NCBI RefSeq assembly: GCF_005876955.1
Contig: NZ_SSCL01000005.1
Span: 124,001-188,000, forward strand
Reading direction: 5' to 3'
Length of the DNA: 64,000 nt
From: Sinomonas gamaensis
GTDB taxonomy: Bacteria; Actinomycetota; Actinomycetes; Actinomycetales; Micrococcaceae
The translations under genes were made by a program, and so were the position numbers. The notes beneath the pieces are model-generated. The model was not told where the DNA came from and made no database searches. It worked only from the letters and a program-made list of their open reading frames with translations. Of the stretch, positions 50,929 through 59,637 are shown in pieces. The stretch's first letter is position 1, and the number at the start of each line of letters is the position of its first letter.

Positions 50929-52007
50929 GCTCCTGGCCTGAGCCGCTTGAGGGCGTCTTTTGCCTGGCGGGCGCCAGCCTTCGCGAGGGATCGACCCCGC
51001 TGCAGGGCCCGTCTGGCGATCGGCATTCCGGTCGAGTAGACGGGGTAGAGGGGCGAGAGCGGAAGCTCCCAGGTGCCCGTGAGCAGATTCTCGTGCTGCG
51101 CGAACTGCTTCTTGAAGTCCGAGATGCCGTCGTTGAGCAGGCCATTCAGGTCGTAGCGGGCGCAGCCGTCGGCCTTCATCGAGGTGAATGCCGCCCACTT
51201 GACGCCGTAGTTGGCGCGCGCCTTCTGCCCCGCCTCGCTGACGCCTCCGTACAGCTCGAACGCGGTCCCCGCGCTCTTGGCGATCCACACGAAGGCAACC
51301 GCTTGGTCGCCGTCGAACGCGGCCACGATCGGCGAATCGTCGCCGAGGAAGCGCCAGATGTCGCGGTAGTAGGCGTCGGAGTGAATGCCAAAGCCCGCGC
51401 GGCGTGCGGTCTCGCGGTAGATCGCCAGAATCTGCTCGAGTTCCGCCTCGGACGCCACCTTGCGGAACTCGAGCTGGCTCTTGAGATTCTTGCGCACGTT
51501 CGCCCGCGTGGTCCGCGACATTGCCGCCATGAGCTCGTCCTCGCCCTGCTGCAGGTCCAGGATGAGCGTGCGGGCGATGAGGATCGTGCTCTCGGTGCGC
51601 TGGAAGCCAGCCGCTTCGAGCCCTCGCTCCCCTGCCGATCCCGCGTCCCAGTCCGGTTCTGCCACAAGGGCCACCGAACCCCGGGTCGAGCGGATGTGGC
51701 GGGCTACTGCGTCGAGCACCCTGGCCGCATCCTCCGGCGCGCACACGGGCCCGCGGGAGATGTATGCCAAGGACTTGAGCGGCCACGGCAGCCCCCTGTA
51801 CAGGACCTGAGCCCCGCCCAGAGAGGTGCCGTCGTCGTCCACGATCAGCCGCTCGACCCGCCAGTGATGCGCCGCCTTGACCTCGCCCCACCCCCACAGC
51901 TGGAGCGGATGCCCGCCCCGTTCGTTGACGAGGCCATCCCATTCGCCGCGGTCGGTGCAGGGGCGGACGGTCGCTGCGCCGGCGCGCAACTGGCTCTCGG
52001 GGGTCAT
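50925..52007 (-). CDS. FemX/FemAB-like peptidoglycan bridge peptidyltransferase
   Basis: 360 residues with duplicated GNAT-like folds. HPLQLWGWGEVKAAHHW at the start, YISRGPVCAPED, and the second-domain motif AGFGIHSDAYYRDIW..AFVWIAKSAGTAFELYGG are typical of the FemABX family. Such enzymes add the first amino acid of the interpeptide bridge to lipid II using aminoacyl-tRNA; members of Micrococcaceae have variable bridges, so the amino acid cannot be named. The ATG at 52007 follows AGGAGG perfectly; the GTG seven codons upstream is rejected. Confidence 0.92.
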   Translation of the reverse strand: MTPESQLRAGAATVRPCTDRGEWDGLVNERGGHPLQLWGWGEVKAAHHWRVERLIVDDDGTSLGGAQVLYRGLPWPLKSLAYISRGPVCAPEDAARVLDAVARHIRSTRGSVALVAEPDWDAGSAGERGLEAAGFQRTESTILIARTLILDLQQGEDELMAAMSRTTRANVRKNLKSQLEFRKVASEAELEQILAIYRETARRAGFGIHSDAYYRDIWRFLGDDSPIVAAFDGDQAVAFVWIAKSAGTAFELYGGVSEAGQKARANYGVKWAAFTSMKADGCARYDLNGLLNDGISDFKKQFAQHENLLTGTWELPLSPLYPVYSTGMPIARRALQRGRSLAKAGARQAKDALKRLRPGA

Positions 52008-52083
52008 GATCCTCCTGTGGTGGGTCAACGCTGTGGGCCGCGGGCCAGTCTAGCCGCGAACCGCAGCCGTCAGGACCGCAGCG

Positions 52084-53121
52084 TCAGGACTGGCGAGCCC
52101 AGTTCTCCCACTTGCTCGCGTGGTGCTCGGCGTCCACGAACCGCACGGTGCCGGACTTCGACCGCATGACAATCGACTGGGTCTTGACCCGGTCCTTCTC
52201 GTACCGGACGCCCTTGAGGAGGTCGCCGTCGGTGATGCCGGTTGCGGCGAAGTAGCAGTTGTCGCTGCTCACGAGGTCGTTGGTGGTCAGAACGCGCTCG
52301 AGGTCGTGGCCGGCGTCGAGGGCCTTCTGCTTCTCCTCGTCGCTGGTTGGCCACAGCCGGCCCTGAATCACGCCGCCGAGGGACTTGATCGCGCACGCGG
52401 CCACAATGCCCTCGGGCGTCCCGCCGATGCCCATGAGGGCGTCGACGCCGGTGCCCGAGCGGGCAGCGGCGATCGCCCCGGCCACGTCGCCGTCCATGAT
52501 GAACTTGGTGCGTGCGCCCGCCGCACGGATCTCCTCGACGAGCGGCTTGTGGCGGTCGCGGTCCAGAATGCACACGTTGATCTGGTTGACCTTGACGCCC
52601 TTCGCCTTCGCGATGAGGTGCAGGTTCTGCTTGACCGGGAGGCGGAGGTCCACGAGGTCTGCGGCCTCGGGGCCCGTCACGAGCTTCTCCATGTAGAAGA
52701 CCGCCGACGGGTCGAACATCGTGCCGCGCTCGGCGACCGCGAGGACCGCGAGGGCGTTGTTGATGCCGAGTGCGGTGAGGCGCGTCCCATCGATCGGGTC
52801 GACGGCGACGTCAACCTCAGGGCCCGTGCCGTCACCCACCCGCTCGCCGTTGTACAGCATGGGGGCCTCGTCCTTCTCCCCCTCGCCGATCACCACGACG
52901 CCGTTGAAGTGCACGGTGTGGAGGAACGAACGCATCGCGTCGACGGCGGCTCCGTCGGCCCGGTTCTTGTCGCCGAAGCCCACCCAGTGGCCGCCCGCGA
53001 TGGCGGCGGCCTCGGTGACGCGGACGAGCTCGAGGGCGAGGTTGCGGTCCGGCTCGTCGGCCCCGAGGGTGAGGGAGCTGGAGAGGGTCGAGTATTGGCT
53101 GTCGATCGGCGCAGGTGACAC
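52084..53121 (-). CDS. glpX: Fructose-1,6-bisphosphatase class II
   Basis: 345 residues. A gluconeogenic phosphatase of the GlpX lithium-sensitive fold. Metal and substrate motifs: [33 protein letters not shown] and the DPIDGT(R) signature of [15 protein letters not shown]; the C-terminal half has [19 protein letters not shown] start at 53121 with AGAGG upstream. Divergent from the DUF4245 gene, and near fumC, a conserved actinobacterial arrangement. Confidence 0.97.
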   Translation of the reverse strand: MSPAPIDSQYSTLSSSLTLGADEPDRNLALELVRVTEAAAIAGGHWVGFGDKNRADGAAVDAMRSFLHTVHFNGVVVIGEGEKDEAPMLYNGERVGDGTGPEVDVAVDPIDGTRLTALGINNALAVLAVAERGTMFDPSAVFYMEKLVTGPEAADLVDLRLPVKQNLHLIAKAKGVKVNQINVCILDRDRHKPLVEEIRAAGARTKFIMDGDVAGAIAAARSGTGVDALMGIGGTPEGIVAACAIKSLGGVIQGRLWPTSDEEKQKALDAGHDLERVLTTNDLVSSDNCYFAATGITDGDLLKGVRYEKDRVKTQSIVMRSKSGTVRFVDAEHHASKWENWARQS

Positions 53122-53264
53122 GGTGACCTCTTCTTCGAGTCGGATTTGTTTCGATCATAGTCTGCGGGCACGCGCCGCGGACCTGCGATGACGGCGATCA
53201 CATGGGTCGTTGTGTGACTCGCGCACGGTCGGGCAGGGCCGAGGCGATCAGGGACAATGGAACG

Positions 53265-53870
53265 GTGAGCAGCACCCCCGAAGCCCATTCCACAGCCGAC
53301 CAGCCGGTGGCCAAGCCCGTCCTCACCCCCGGGGCGGCGAAGCGCGCGAACGCGTCCGTCATCGGCATGATCATGGCGCTTGCCGTGTCGCTGCTCGTGC
53401 TCGTGCCGATCATGCTGCTGAGCGCCAACTCGCAGAGTCAGGTCCACCGCCCCACCGTCGACGTGAGCGCCGTCGCGGCCAACGCGAAAGACACCGCGGG
53501 CTTCTCCCCAACCGCTCCGGCGCTGCCCGATGGCTACTCGGCGAACTACGCGAGATGGGTGGCAGGCGGCTCGGACGGGGTGAGCCAGTGGGACGTGGGG
53601 TACGTCACGCCCAAGCAGCAGTTCGTGTCGGTCGTCCAGACGGCCACCGCGAACCCCACGTGGATCACCCAGCAGGTCAAGGACGCCCCGAAGACCGGAA
53701 CGCGGAGTGCGGGAGGCGTTGAGTGGACGCTCTATGACAAGCCGGGCGTCGAGAAGAGCTACGTGGGCACCGTGCGGGGAACGACCGTCATCGTCTCCGG
53801 ATCGGCGGACTTCTCGGAATTCGACGTCGTCGCAGCCGCGGTCGCAGCCTCGCCAGCCGCTGGACGCTGA
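53265..53870 (+). CDS. DUF4245 family single-pass membrane protein
   Basis: 201 residues: a hydrophilic start, one membrane anchor (SVIGMIMALAVSLLVLVPIMLL, about 30-52) and an extracytoplasmic domain with LPDGYSANYARW..WDVGYVTPKQQFVSVVQT and GGVEWTLYDKPGVEKSYVG, the DUF4245 pattern. Function unknown, usually beside glpX and fumC. GTG at 53265 with GACAAT ending six bases before it; probably leaderless. An earlier ATG at 53202 is rejected because the extension overlaps the promoter. Confidence 0.87.
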   Translation: MSSTPEAHSTADQPVAKPVLTPGAAKRANASVIGMIMALAVSLLVLVPIMLLSANSQSQVHRPTVDVSAVAANAKDTAGFSPTAPALPDGYSANYARWVAGGSDGVSQWDVGYVTPKQQFVSVVQTATANPTWITQQVKDAPKTGTRSAGGVEWTLYDKPGVEKSYVGTVRGTTVIVSGSADFSEFDVVAAAVAASPAAGR

Positions 53871-53931
53871 TCGCACCTCTATGACGGGCGCCGCCCGCGA
53901 CAGGTAGACAGGTGGGTCTAGAGTAGAGGCC

Positions 53932-54546
53932 GTGTCTGAAACCCTCACTCCCGCGGAAGCATGGCGCACCCTTCGTGAAGGCAACGAGCGCTTCGTCTCC
54001 GGAACGTCCATTCACCCGAACCAGGACTCGTCGCGGCGCAGCGAGCTCGTTGCGACCCAGAACCCGTTCTGCGTCGTCTTCGGCTGCTCCGACTCGCGCC
54101 TCGCGGCAGAGATCATCTTCGATCTGGGTCTCGGCGACGCCTTCGTGGTGCGATCCGCAGGCCAGGCGATCGACGACGCCGTGCTGGGTTCCCTCGAGTA
54201 CGCAGTCGACCCGCTCGGGGTGCCGCTCATCGTGGTCCTCGGCCACGATTCGTGCGGTGCTGTCACCGCCACGGTCAACGCATACGAGACCGGTGAGATG
54301 CCGAAGGGCTTCGTCCGGGACCTCGTCGAGCGCATCATGCCCTCGGTCCTCACCGCGCAGCGCAACGGCGTCACGACAGTCAACGAGACCGTCGTCGAGC
54401 ACGTCAAGCAGACCGGCGAGCGGCTCCTCGAGACGTCCAAGGTGATCGCCGACGCAGTCGAGGACGGACGCACCGCGGTCCTCGGGGTCTGCTACCACCT
54501 TGGCGAGGGGAAGGCGGAGCTGGTCTCCGGTCTCGGCGACGTGTAG
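53932..54546 (+). CDS. Beta-class carbonic anhydrase
   Basis: 204 residues. Interconverts CO2 and bicarbonate, the latter needed by PurK and other carboxylases. Zinc ligands and gate are visible: Cys52-x-Asp54-x-Arg56 (FGCSDSRL), His105 and Cys108 (GHDSCGAV). Length is typical. GTG at 53932 with TAGAGT ending seven bases upstream; the start is probably leaderless though GTAGAGG is near. Between the DUF4245 gene and fumC. Confidence 0.95.
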   Translation: MSETLTPAEAWRTLREGNERFVSGTSIHPNQDSSRRSELVATQNPFCVVFGCSDSRLAAEIIFDLGLGDAFVVRSAGQAIDDAVLGSLEYAVDPLGVPLIVVLGHDSCGAVTATVNAYETGEMPKGFVRDLVERIMPSVLTAQRNGVTTVNETVVEHVKQTGERLLETSKVIADAVEDGRTAVLGVCYHLGEGKAELVSGLGDV

Positions 54547-54609
54547 CACCGGGTTCGGAGTCTGCGACCGGTTCGGAGCGGCCGCTCCCGGGGGTCTAAT
54601 CTGGGTGCC

Positions 54610-56040
54610 ATGACTGACTCTGCCGTGCAGGAAACTGCCGAATTCCGGATCGAACACGACACGATGGGCGAGGTGCGCGTGCCGGCCGCCGCCCTGTACC
54701 GTGCGCAGACCCAGCGTGCCGTCGAGAACTTCCCGATCTCGGGCAAGACCCTCGAGCGCAAGCACATCGAGGCACTCGCGCGCGTCAAGAAGGCCGCCGC
54801 ACGGGCGAACGAGGAGCTCGGCGTGATCGATGGGGATCTCGCCGACGCCATCGCCGATGCCGCCGACCGCGTGGCGTCCGGCGAGTTCGACCAGCACTTC
54901 CCGATCGACGTCTTCCAGACGGGCTCGGGGACGTCCTCGAACATGAACATGAACGAGGTGCTGGCCGAGCTCGCCAGCCGCGCCCTCAAGGACAAGGGCG
55001 TGGACAAGGTGGTGCACCCCAACGACCATGTCAACGCCTCGCAGTCCTCGAACGACGTCTTCCCGACGTCCGTCCATGTCGCGGCCACGAACGCGCTGCT
55101 CAATGACCTCGTGCCGGCCCTGACGTACCTCGCGGCCTCGTTCAGCCGAAAGGCCGAGGAGTTCAAGGACGTGGTCAAGTCCGGCCGCACCCATCTCATG
55201 GACGCGACCCCGGTCACGCTCGGCCAGGAATTCTCCGGCTACGAGGCACAGATCCGCTACGGCATCGAGCGCATCGAGGCCTCGCTCCCCCGCGTCGCCG
55301 AAGTCCCGCTCGGCGGCACGGCGGTGGGCACGGGCATCAACACGCCGGAGGGCTTCCCGCAGCGCGTGATCGCCCTCCTCGCCGAGGACACGTCGCTGCC
55401 GATCACCGAGGCGCGCAACCACTTCGAGGCCCAGGCCAACCGCGACGGGCTCATTGAGGCGTCCGGCCAGCTTCGGACGATCGCCTACTCGATCATGAAG
55501 ATCTCGAACGACCTCCGCTGGATGGGCTCCGGCCCGAACACCGGTCTGGGCGAGATCGCGATCCCGGACCTCCAGCCCGGCTCGTCGATCATGCCGGGCA
55601 AGGTCAACCCGGTCATCTGCGAGGCGGCGATCATGGTGGCCGCGCAGGTGATCGGCAACGACACGACGATCGCGCTCTCCTCGACGAACGGCGCCTTCGA
55701 GCTCAACGTCGGCATTCCGGTCATGGCTGCGAACCTTCTCGAGTCCATCCGGCTGCTCGCAAACACGGCCCGGGTCATGGCGGACAAGATGGTGGACGGC
55801 ATCACGGCGAACGTGGAGCGTGCACGCTTCCTCGCCGAGGCGTCTCCCTCGATCGTGACCCCGCTCAACAAGTACATCGGGTACGAGAACGCCGCCGCGA
55901 TCGCGAAGAAGGCCGTCAAGGAGGGCCTCACGATCCGCGAGGCAACGCTCGCGCTCGGCTTCGTGGAGCGTGGCGAACTCACCGAGGAGCAGCTCGACAA
56001 GGCACTCGACGTCACGACCATGACGGGGCGCAACGCCTGA
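54610..56040 (+). CDS. fumC: Fumarate hydratase class II
   Basis: 476 residues. TCA-cycle interconversion of fumarate and malate. The family signature [15 protein letters not shown] is present, with [19 protein letters not shown] near residue 105 and [17 protein letters not shown]. The ATG at 54610 is preceded by TAATCT ending seven bases before it and no Shine-Dalgarno, so probably leaderless. A strong hairpin terminator begins 16 bases after the stop. Confidence 0.98.
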   Translation: MTDSAVQETAEFRIEHDTMGEVRVPAAALYRAQTQRAVENFPISGKTLERKHIEALARVKKAAARANEELGVIDGDLADAIADAADRVASGEFDQHFPIDVFQTGSGTSSNMNMNEVLAELASRALKDKGVDKVVHPNDHVNASQSSNDVFPTSVHVAATNALLNDLVPALTYLAASFSRKAEEFKDVVKSGRTHLMDATPVTLGQEFSGYEAQIRYGIERIEASLPRVAEVPLGGTAVGTGINTPEGFPQRVIALLAEDTSLPITEARNHFEAQANRDGLIEASGQLRTIAYSIMKISNDLRWMGSGPNTGLGEIAIPDLQPGSSIMPGKVNPVICEAAIMVAAQVIGNDTTIALSSTNGAFELNVGIPVMAANLLESIRLLANTARVMADKMVDGITANVERARFLAEASPSIVTPLNKYIGYENAAAIAKKAVKEGLTIREATLALGFVERGELTEEQLDKALDVTTMTGRNA

Positions 56041-56055
56041 CATCGGCAGTGAACA

Positions 56056-56083
56056 CGAGGGGGCCTCGTCCGAGGCCCCCTCG
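56056..56083 (+). terminator. Strong hairpin terminator after fumC
   Basis: CGAGGGGGCCTCG (56056-56068) pairs perfectly with CGAGGCCCCCTCG (56071-56083) around TC. No U-tract follows, as common for GC-rich actinobacterial terminators. Confidence 0.75.
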
Positions 56084-56089
56084 CGGCGT

Positions 56090-56251
56090 CTCCCCAGTTT
56101 CCCCAAGTTTGCCGCCGACTTCCCCAGCTCTCGAGGTCTCCTCGTCGGCCCGAAGAGTCCGACCCGGGTGTTTGCGCGGATCTGTGGCTCCGAGGGAGGT
56201 CCGTCAGGTTCAGGAGCTGGGGAATCCGGAACAGAAGCTGGGGAATCCGGC
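56090..56251. repeat. Inverted-repeat family B, copy 2
   Basis: Left side: CTCCCCAGTTTCCCCAAG (56090-56107) and CCGACTTCCCCAGCTC (56115-56130). Right side: GAGCTGGGGAATCCGG (56214-56229) and GAAGCTGGGGAATCCGGC (56234-56251). TTCCCCAGCTC (56120-56130) pairs perfectly with 56214-56224. Same design as 12291-12438. It fills the spacer between fumC and the NUDIX gene. Confidence 0.7.
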
Positions 56252-56283
56252 AGGTGCGGGTCCCACTGAGTACGCTAGGCTCC

Positions 56284-56796
56284 GTGCCCACCCCTGACTT
56301 CATCCTGGCCCTGCGCGACATGATCGGCGTCCACCCCCTCTGGCTTCCCGGCGTCAAGGCCGTGGTGACGGACGACGACGGGCGCCTGCTCCTCGTGCGC
56401 CGCGCAGACAACGGCCGGTGGACCGTGCCGGCGGGCATCGTGGAGCCGGGTGAGGAACCCGCGACGACGGCCGTGCGGGAAGTCCTCGAGGAGACCGGGG
56501 TCCATGTGCGGATCAGCCATCTGGCGGGCGTGGCCACGACGGCACCGGTCGTCTACCCGAACGGCGACCACGCACAGTATCTCGACGTCATCATGGCCTG
56601 CGCGTATCTGGGCGGCGAGGCCCGCGTCGGCGACGACGAGAACCTCGAGGTCGGGTGGTTCCGCGCCGACTCGCTCCCCGACCTGCCGCCCCTGCACCGC
56701 CAGGCCATCGAGTGGGCCCTCGACCCGCAGCAGCGGGCCCATTTCGTGCAGGCTAGGCCGGAAGCAGGAGCGCCAGTGCCGCGCCCACGAGCATGA
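56284..56796 (+). CDS. NUDIX hydrolase
   Basis: 170 residues. The Nudix box is complete: GIVEPGEEPATTAVREVLEE continuing TGV. It hydrolyses a nucleoside diphosphate-X compound; the substrate cannot be told (ADP-ribose or dNTP-like are common). GTG at 56284 with TACGCT ending seven bases upstream, hence probably leaderless; a start ten codons earlier lies inside the promoter. The 3' end overlaps the convergent prepilin peptidase gene by 44 bases. Confidence 0.92.
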   Translation: MPTPDFILALRDMIGVHPLWLPGVKAVVTDDDGRLLLVRRADNGRWTVPAGIVEPGEEPATTAVREVLEETGVHVRISHLAGVATTAPVVYPNGDHAQYLDVIMACAYLGGEARVGDDENLEVGWFRADSLPDLPPLHRQAIEWALDPQQRAHFVQARPEAGAPVPRPRA

Positions 56797-57265
56797 ACGG
56801 CCCGAACGGGATGGCGGTCTTCCCCGTGCCGCGCCGCAGAACGATGAGCACGACGCCGTAGAGCCCGCCCAGCAGGAAGGCCGCGGCGGTGCCCCACAGG
56901 AGGTGCTCCCAGCTGAGGTAGCCGAGATAGAGCCCGAGCACGCCGGCGAGCTTGACGTCCCCGAAGCCCATGCCGGCCGGGTAGACGACGCGGAGCACGA
57001 AGTAGACGGCCCACAGCACCACGCCGCCGCCGAGGACGCGCAGGACGGCAGCGCCGTCGAACGCCCCGCCGCCGAGCGCGGCCGCCAGGCTCAGGGGAAC
57101 CGCGGTCCAGTAGCTGGGCAGCACGATCCGGTTGGGCAGCAGGTGGCTGCGGATGTCGATGGCGGTCAGCCGCGCAGCCATCCAGGCGTAGTAGGCGAGG
57201 CACGCGACGACGAGCCAGAACGCGAGAGGGCTTTCCTGCCACAGCTCCGGGAGTCGGTGGGTCAC
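56753..57265 (-). CDS. A24 family prepilin peptidase
   Basis: 170 residues, about six membrane segments. The two catalytic aspartates are in LTAIDIRSHLLPN (about residue 37) and GMGFGDVKLAG (about residue 102). It lacks the N-terminal methyltransferase/zinc domain of PilD, matching short archaeal/Tad-type or Gram-positive forms. It would process type IV pilin-like or Tad/Flp prepilins, but no pilus genes occur in the window. GTG at 57265 with TAGGGT ending six bases upstream (leaderless). Confidence 0.9.
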   Translation of the reverse strand: MTHRLPELWQESPLAFWLVVACLAYYAWMAARLTAIDIRSHLLPNRIVLPSYWTAVPLSLAAALGGGAFDGAAVLRVLGGGVVLWAVYFVLRVVYPAGMGFGDVKLAGVLGLYLGYLSWEHLLWGTAAAFLLGGLYGVVLIVLRRGTGKTAIPFGPFMLVGAALALLLPA

Positions 57266-57303
57266 TCTTGGACCCTATAGGACGGCGAGTCCTGCGCGGC
57301 GGA

Positions 57304-57364
57304 AGCGGCCGCCGCCTTCCTGGGATTCCAGCCTCCTGGGATTCCGAGGACGACGGCGGCCGCT
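57304..57364. repeat. 11-bp inverted repeat with two CCTGGGATTCC direct repeats in the loop
   Basis: AGCGGCCGCCG (57304-57314) pairs with CGGCGGCCGCT (57354-57364). In the loop CCTGGGATTCC occurs twice (57319-57329 and 57335-57345). It lies just after the phoH stop and before the A24 peptidase start region, in a likely terminator position for phoH. Confidence 0.6.
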
Positions 57365-57384
57365 CGCCTGAGAGCGCGGCCTGC

Positions 57385-58722
57385 CTAGATCTCGGCCCGC
57401 TCGAGGAGTTCCGTGACGAGCGCGGCGATCGGCGAGCGCTCGGATCTCGTGAGCGTCACGTGCCCGAAGAGCGGGTGCCCCTTGAGCGTCTCGACGACGG
57501 CGGCGATCCCGTCGTGGCGGCCGACGCGGAGGTTGTCGCGCTGGGCCACATCGTGCGTCAGGACGATCTTCGAGTTCTGGCCGATCCTGCTCATGACAGT
57601 GAGGAGCACGTTCTTCTCGAGGGACTGCGCCTCGTCCACGATCACGAACGAATCGTGCAGGGACCGTCCGCGAATGTGGGTGAGCGGGAGGACTTCGAGC
57701 ATGCCGCGGTCTGTGACCTCGTCGATCACCTCTGGGCCCGCGAGCGCCCCGAGCGTGTCGAAGACCGCTTGGCCCCACGGGTTCATCTTCTCGGCTTCGG
57801 TCCCGGGGAGATAGCCGAGCTCCTGCCCGCCGACGGCGAACAGCGGCCGGAATACCACGACCTTCTTGTGCTCGCGCCGCTCCATGACGGCCTCAAGGCC
57901 GGCGCAGAGTGCAAGCGCGGACTTGCCCGTGCCGGCCTTGCCGCCGAGCGAGACGATGCCGACGCCCGGGTCCAGGAGCAGGTCGATGGCGAGCCTCTGC
58001 TCGGCCGAACGACCGTGCAGGCCGAACACTTCCCTGTCCCCGCGCACGAGGCGCACCTGCTTGTCCGCCCCAACCCGGCCGAGGGCTGAACCGCGTGGCG
58101 ACATGATGACCAAGCCGGTGTTGACCGGCATCTCGGCCGCCTCCGGCAGAAACACCGGCTCATGGCCGTAGAGCGCAGCGACCTCCGCTTCGCCGGTCTC
58201 GATCTCCGCGACGCCCGTCCAGCCCGAGTCCACGATCTGCTCATTGCGGTACTCGTCGGCCTCGAGCTGCATCGCGGAGGCCTTGACCCGCATCGGGAGG
58301 TCCTTCGAGACAACCGTCACGAGCTTGCCCTCGTTCGCGAGGTTCTTGGCCACCGCGAGGATCCGAGCGTCGTTCTCGCCGCTGCGGAACCCGGCCGGCA
58401 GGACGTCGGCCGAGATGTGGTTGAGCTCCACCACGAGAGTTCCGCCTGCGGAGCCCAACGGGACGGCGGTCCCGAGGCTGCCGTGCTCAACGCGCAGGTC
58501 GTCCAGGAGCCGGAGCGCCTTGCGCGCGAAGTAGCCCAGCTCGGGATCGTGCCGTTTTGCTTCCAGCTCCGTGATCACGACGACAGGGATCACGACTTCG
58601 TGCTCCGCGAAGCGAAGCACGGCCCTCGGGTCGGAGAGCAGCACTGAGGTGTCCAACACGTAGGTCCGCCGAGCTCCAGCTTGTGCGGCGGACTCTTGGG
58701 ACAGCATTCCAGAGGTCGTCAC
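57385..58722 (-). CDS. phoH: PIN-PhoH fusion ATPase (RNA-processing type)
   Basis: 445 residues. An N-terminal PIN nuclease-like domain ([15 protein letters not shown], Asp24; [24 protein letters not shown]) is followed by a PhoH helicase/ATPase domain with Walker [15 protein letters not shown] and Walker [15 protein letters not shown]. PhoH2-type proteins unwind and cleave RNA. The GTG at 58722 has TGGAG five bases upstream; a further 50 open codons upstream are not supported. Confidence 0.93.
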   Translation of the reverse strand: MTTSGMLSQESAAQAGARRTYVLDTSVLLSDPRAVLRFAEHEVVIPVVVITELEAKRHDPELGYFARKALRLLDDLRVEHGSLGTAVPLGSAGGTLVVELNHISADVLPAGFRSGENDARILAVAKNLANEGKLVTVVSKDLPMRVKASAMQLEADEYRNEQIVDSGWTGVAEIETGEAEVAALYGHEPVFLPEAAEMPVNTGLVIMSPRGSALGRVGADKQVRLVRGDREVFGLHGRSAEQRLAIDLLLDPGVGIVSLGGKAGTGKSALALCAGLEAVMERREHKKVVVFRPLFAVGGQELGYLPGTEAEKMNPWGQAVFDTLGALAGPEVIDEVTDRGMLEVLPLTHIRGRSLHDSFVIVDEAQSLEKNVLLTVMSRIGQNSKIVLTHDVAQRDNLRVGRHDGIAAVVETLKGHPLFGHVTLTRSERSPIAALVTELLERAEI

Positions 58723-58937
58723 GTCGACTCCAGCCCCCGGGATTCCCCGGCATTCTCCAGTTCCGTCCGGTTCGGCCGTGAGGCCGGTCCGGCCTCCTGG
58801 AGCTGCTGAAACGCAACGCCCATCCTCGGCCTCCCCGCATCGGGCAACGGATGCCGCCCGATGGCGCAACATTACGCCGAGCGGGGTGTCGAGGAGATGA
58901 ACGGGATGGGCATGTTGTTTGAATCACAAGAGATACG

Positions 58938-58962
58938 TTGTTGCATCTATCGATGTGCACAA
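58938..58962. promoter_or_regulatory. Imperfect palindrome before the gntR gene (candidate operator)
   Basis: TTGTTGCATC (58938-58947) and GATGTGCACAA (58952-58962) are near reverse complements separated by TATC, in a locally AT-rich stretch 10 bases before the gntR ATG. GntR/FadR regulators commonly bind such sites in their own promoters. Confidence 0.4.
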
Positions 58963-58971
58963 GGGGATACG

Positions 58972-59637
58972 ATGAGGAGCATGTCCCTCCCACCGCCGTC
59001 TCCGGGAACCTCCACCGCGGCCGACCGCGCCTATCTCTCGCTCTCCGAGGACATCGTGGCCGGAAGGCTCCAGCCCGGTTCCCTCATCACCGAGGGAGAG
59101 CGGGCCGAGACGCTCGGCATGAGCCGGACTCCGATCCGCGAGGCCTTCCTGCGCCTCGCATCCGAGGGCCTGCTGAGGCTTTACCCGAAGAAAGGCGCCG
59201 TTGTCACCGCGGAGGACGACGCCGCCGCCCGCCACTTGCTCGAAGCCCGCGTCATGCTCGAAGTGGAGTCCGTACGGGCCGCGAGCGAGGGCGAACGGAC
59301 GACGACGCTCCGTGCCCTCGAGGGCTTCCTCGCCGAGCAGGCCGACGCCCAGGCGAGCGGCGACGCCCTCGCGTTCGCGCGCGCAGACCACGCCTTCCAC
59401 GCTGCCGTCGCCAGCGCCTCGCTCAACCCGCTGGTCGACGGTTTCTACTCCCAGCTCCGCCCACGGCTCGCCCGGCTCACGCACGTGGTGGTCCGCAGTG
59501 GACGCTCGGACATCGGCCGCTTCCTGGCCCAGCATCGGGAGCTCGCCGAGCTGTTCGAGCAAGGAGATGCGGCCGGCTACGCGAGCCTCCTCCGTTCCCA
59601 TGTCGGCCTTGACGGCTCAGGAGCCTCTGGCTCCTGA
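58972..59637 (+). CDS. GntR family regulator (FadR/FCD subfamily)
   Basis: 221 residues. N-terminal winged helix (AYLSLSEDIVAGRLQPGSLI; ETLGMSRTPIREAFLRLASE; LYPKKGAVVT) and a C-terminal all-helical FCD effector domain with metal-type histidines in FARADHAFHAAVASAS and QHRELAELF. The ATG at 58972 follows AAGGGG by five bases; an ATG at 58981 is possible. It overlaps the MFS transporter gene downstream and presumably regulates it; the ligand is unknown. Confidence 0.92.
   Translation: MRSMSLPPPSPGTSTAADRAYLSLSEDIVAGRLQPGSLITEGERAETLGMSRTPIREAFLRLASEGLLRLYPKKGAVVTAEDDAAARHLLEARVMLEVESVRAASEGERTTTLRALEGFLAEQADAQASGDALAFARADHAFHAAVASASLNPLVDGFYSQLRPRLARLTHVVVRSGRSDIGRFLAQHRELAELFEQGDAAGYASLLRSHVGLDGSGASGS

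Noticed and set aside
53788-56106. A 772-codon minus-strand frame opposite carbonic anhydrase and fumC
   Set aside because: Shadow frame; the fumarase signature and zinc-ligand motifs are on the plus strand.
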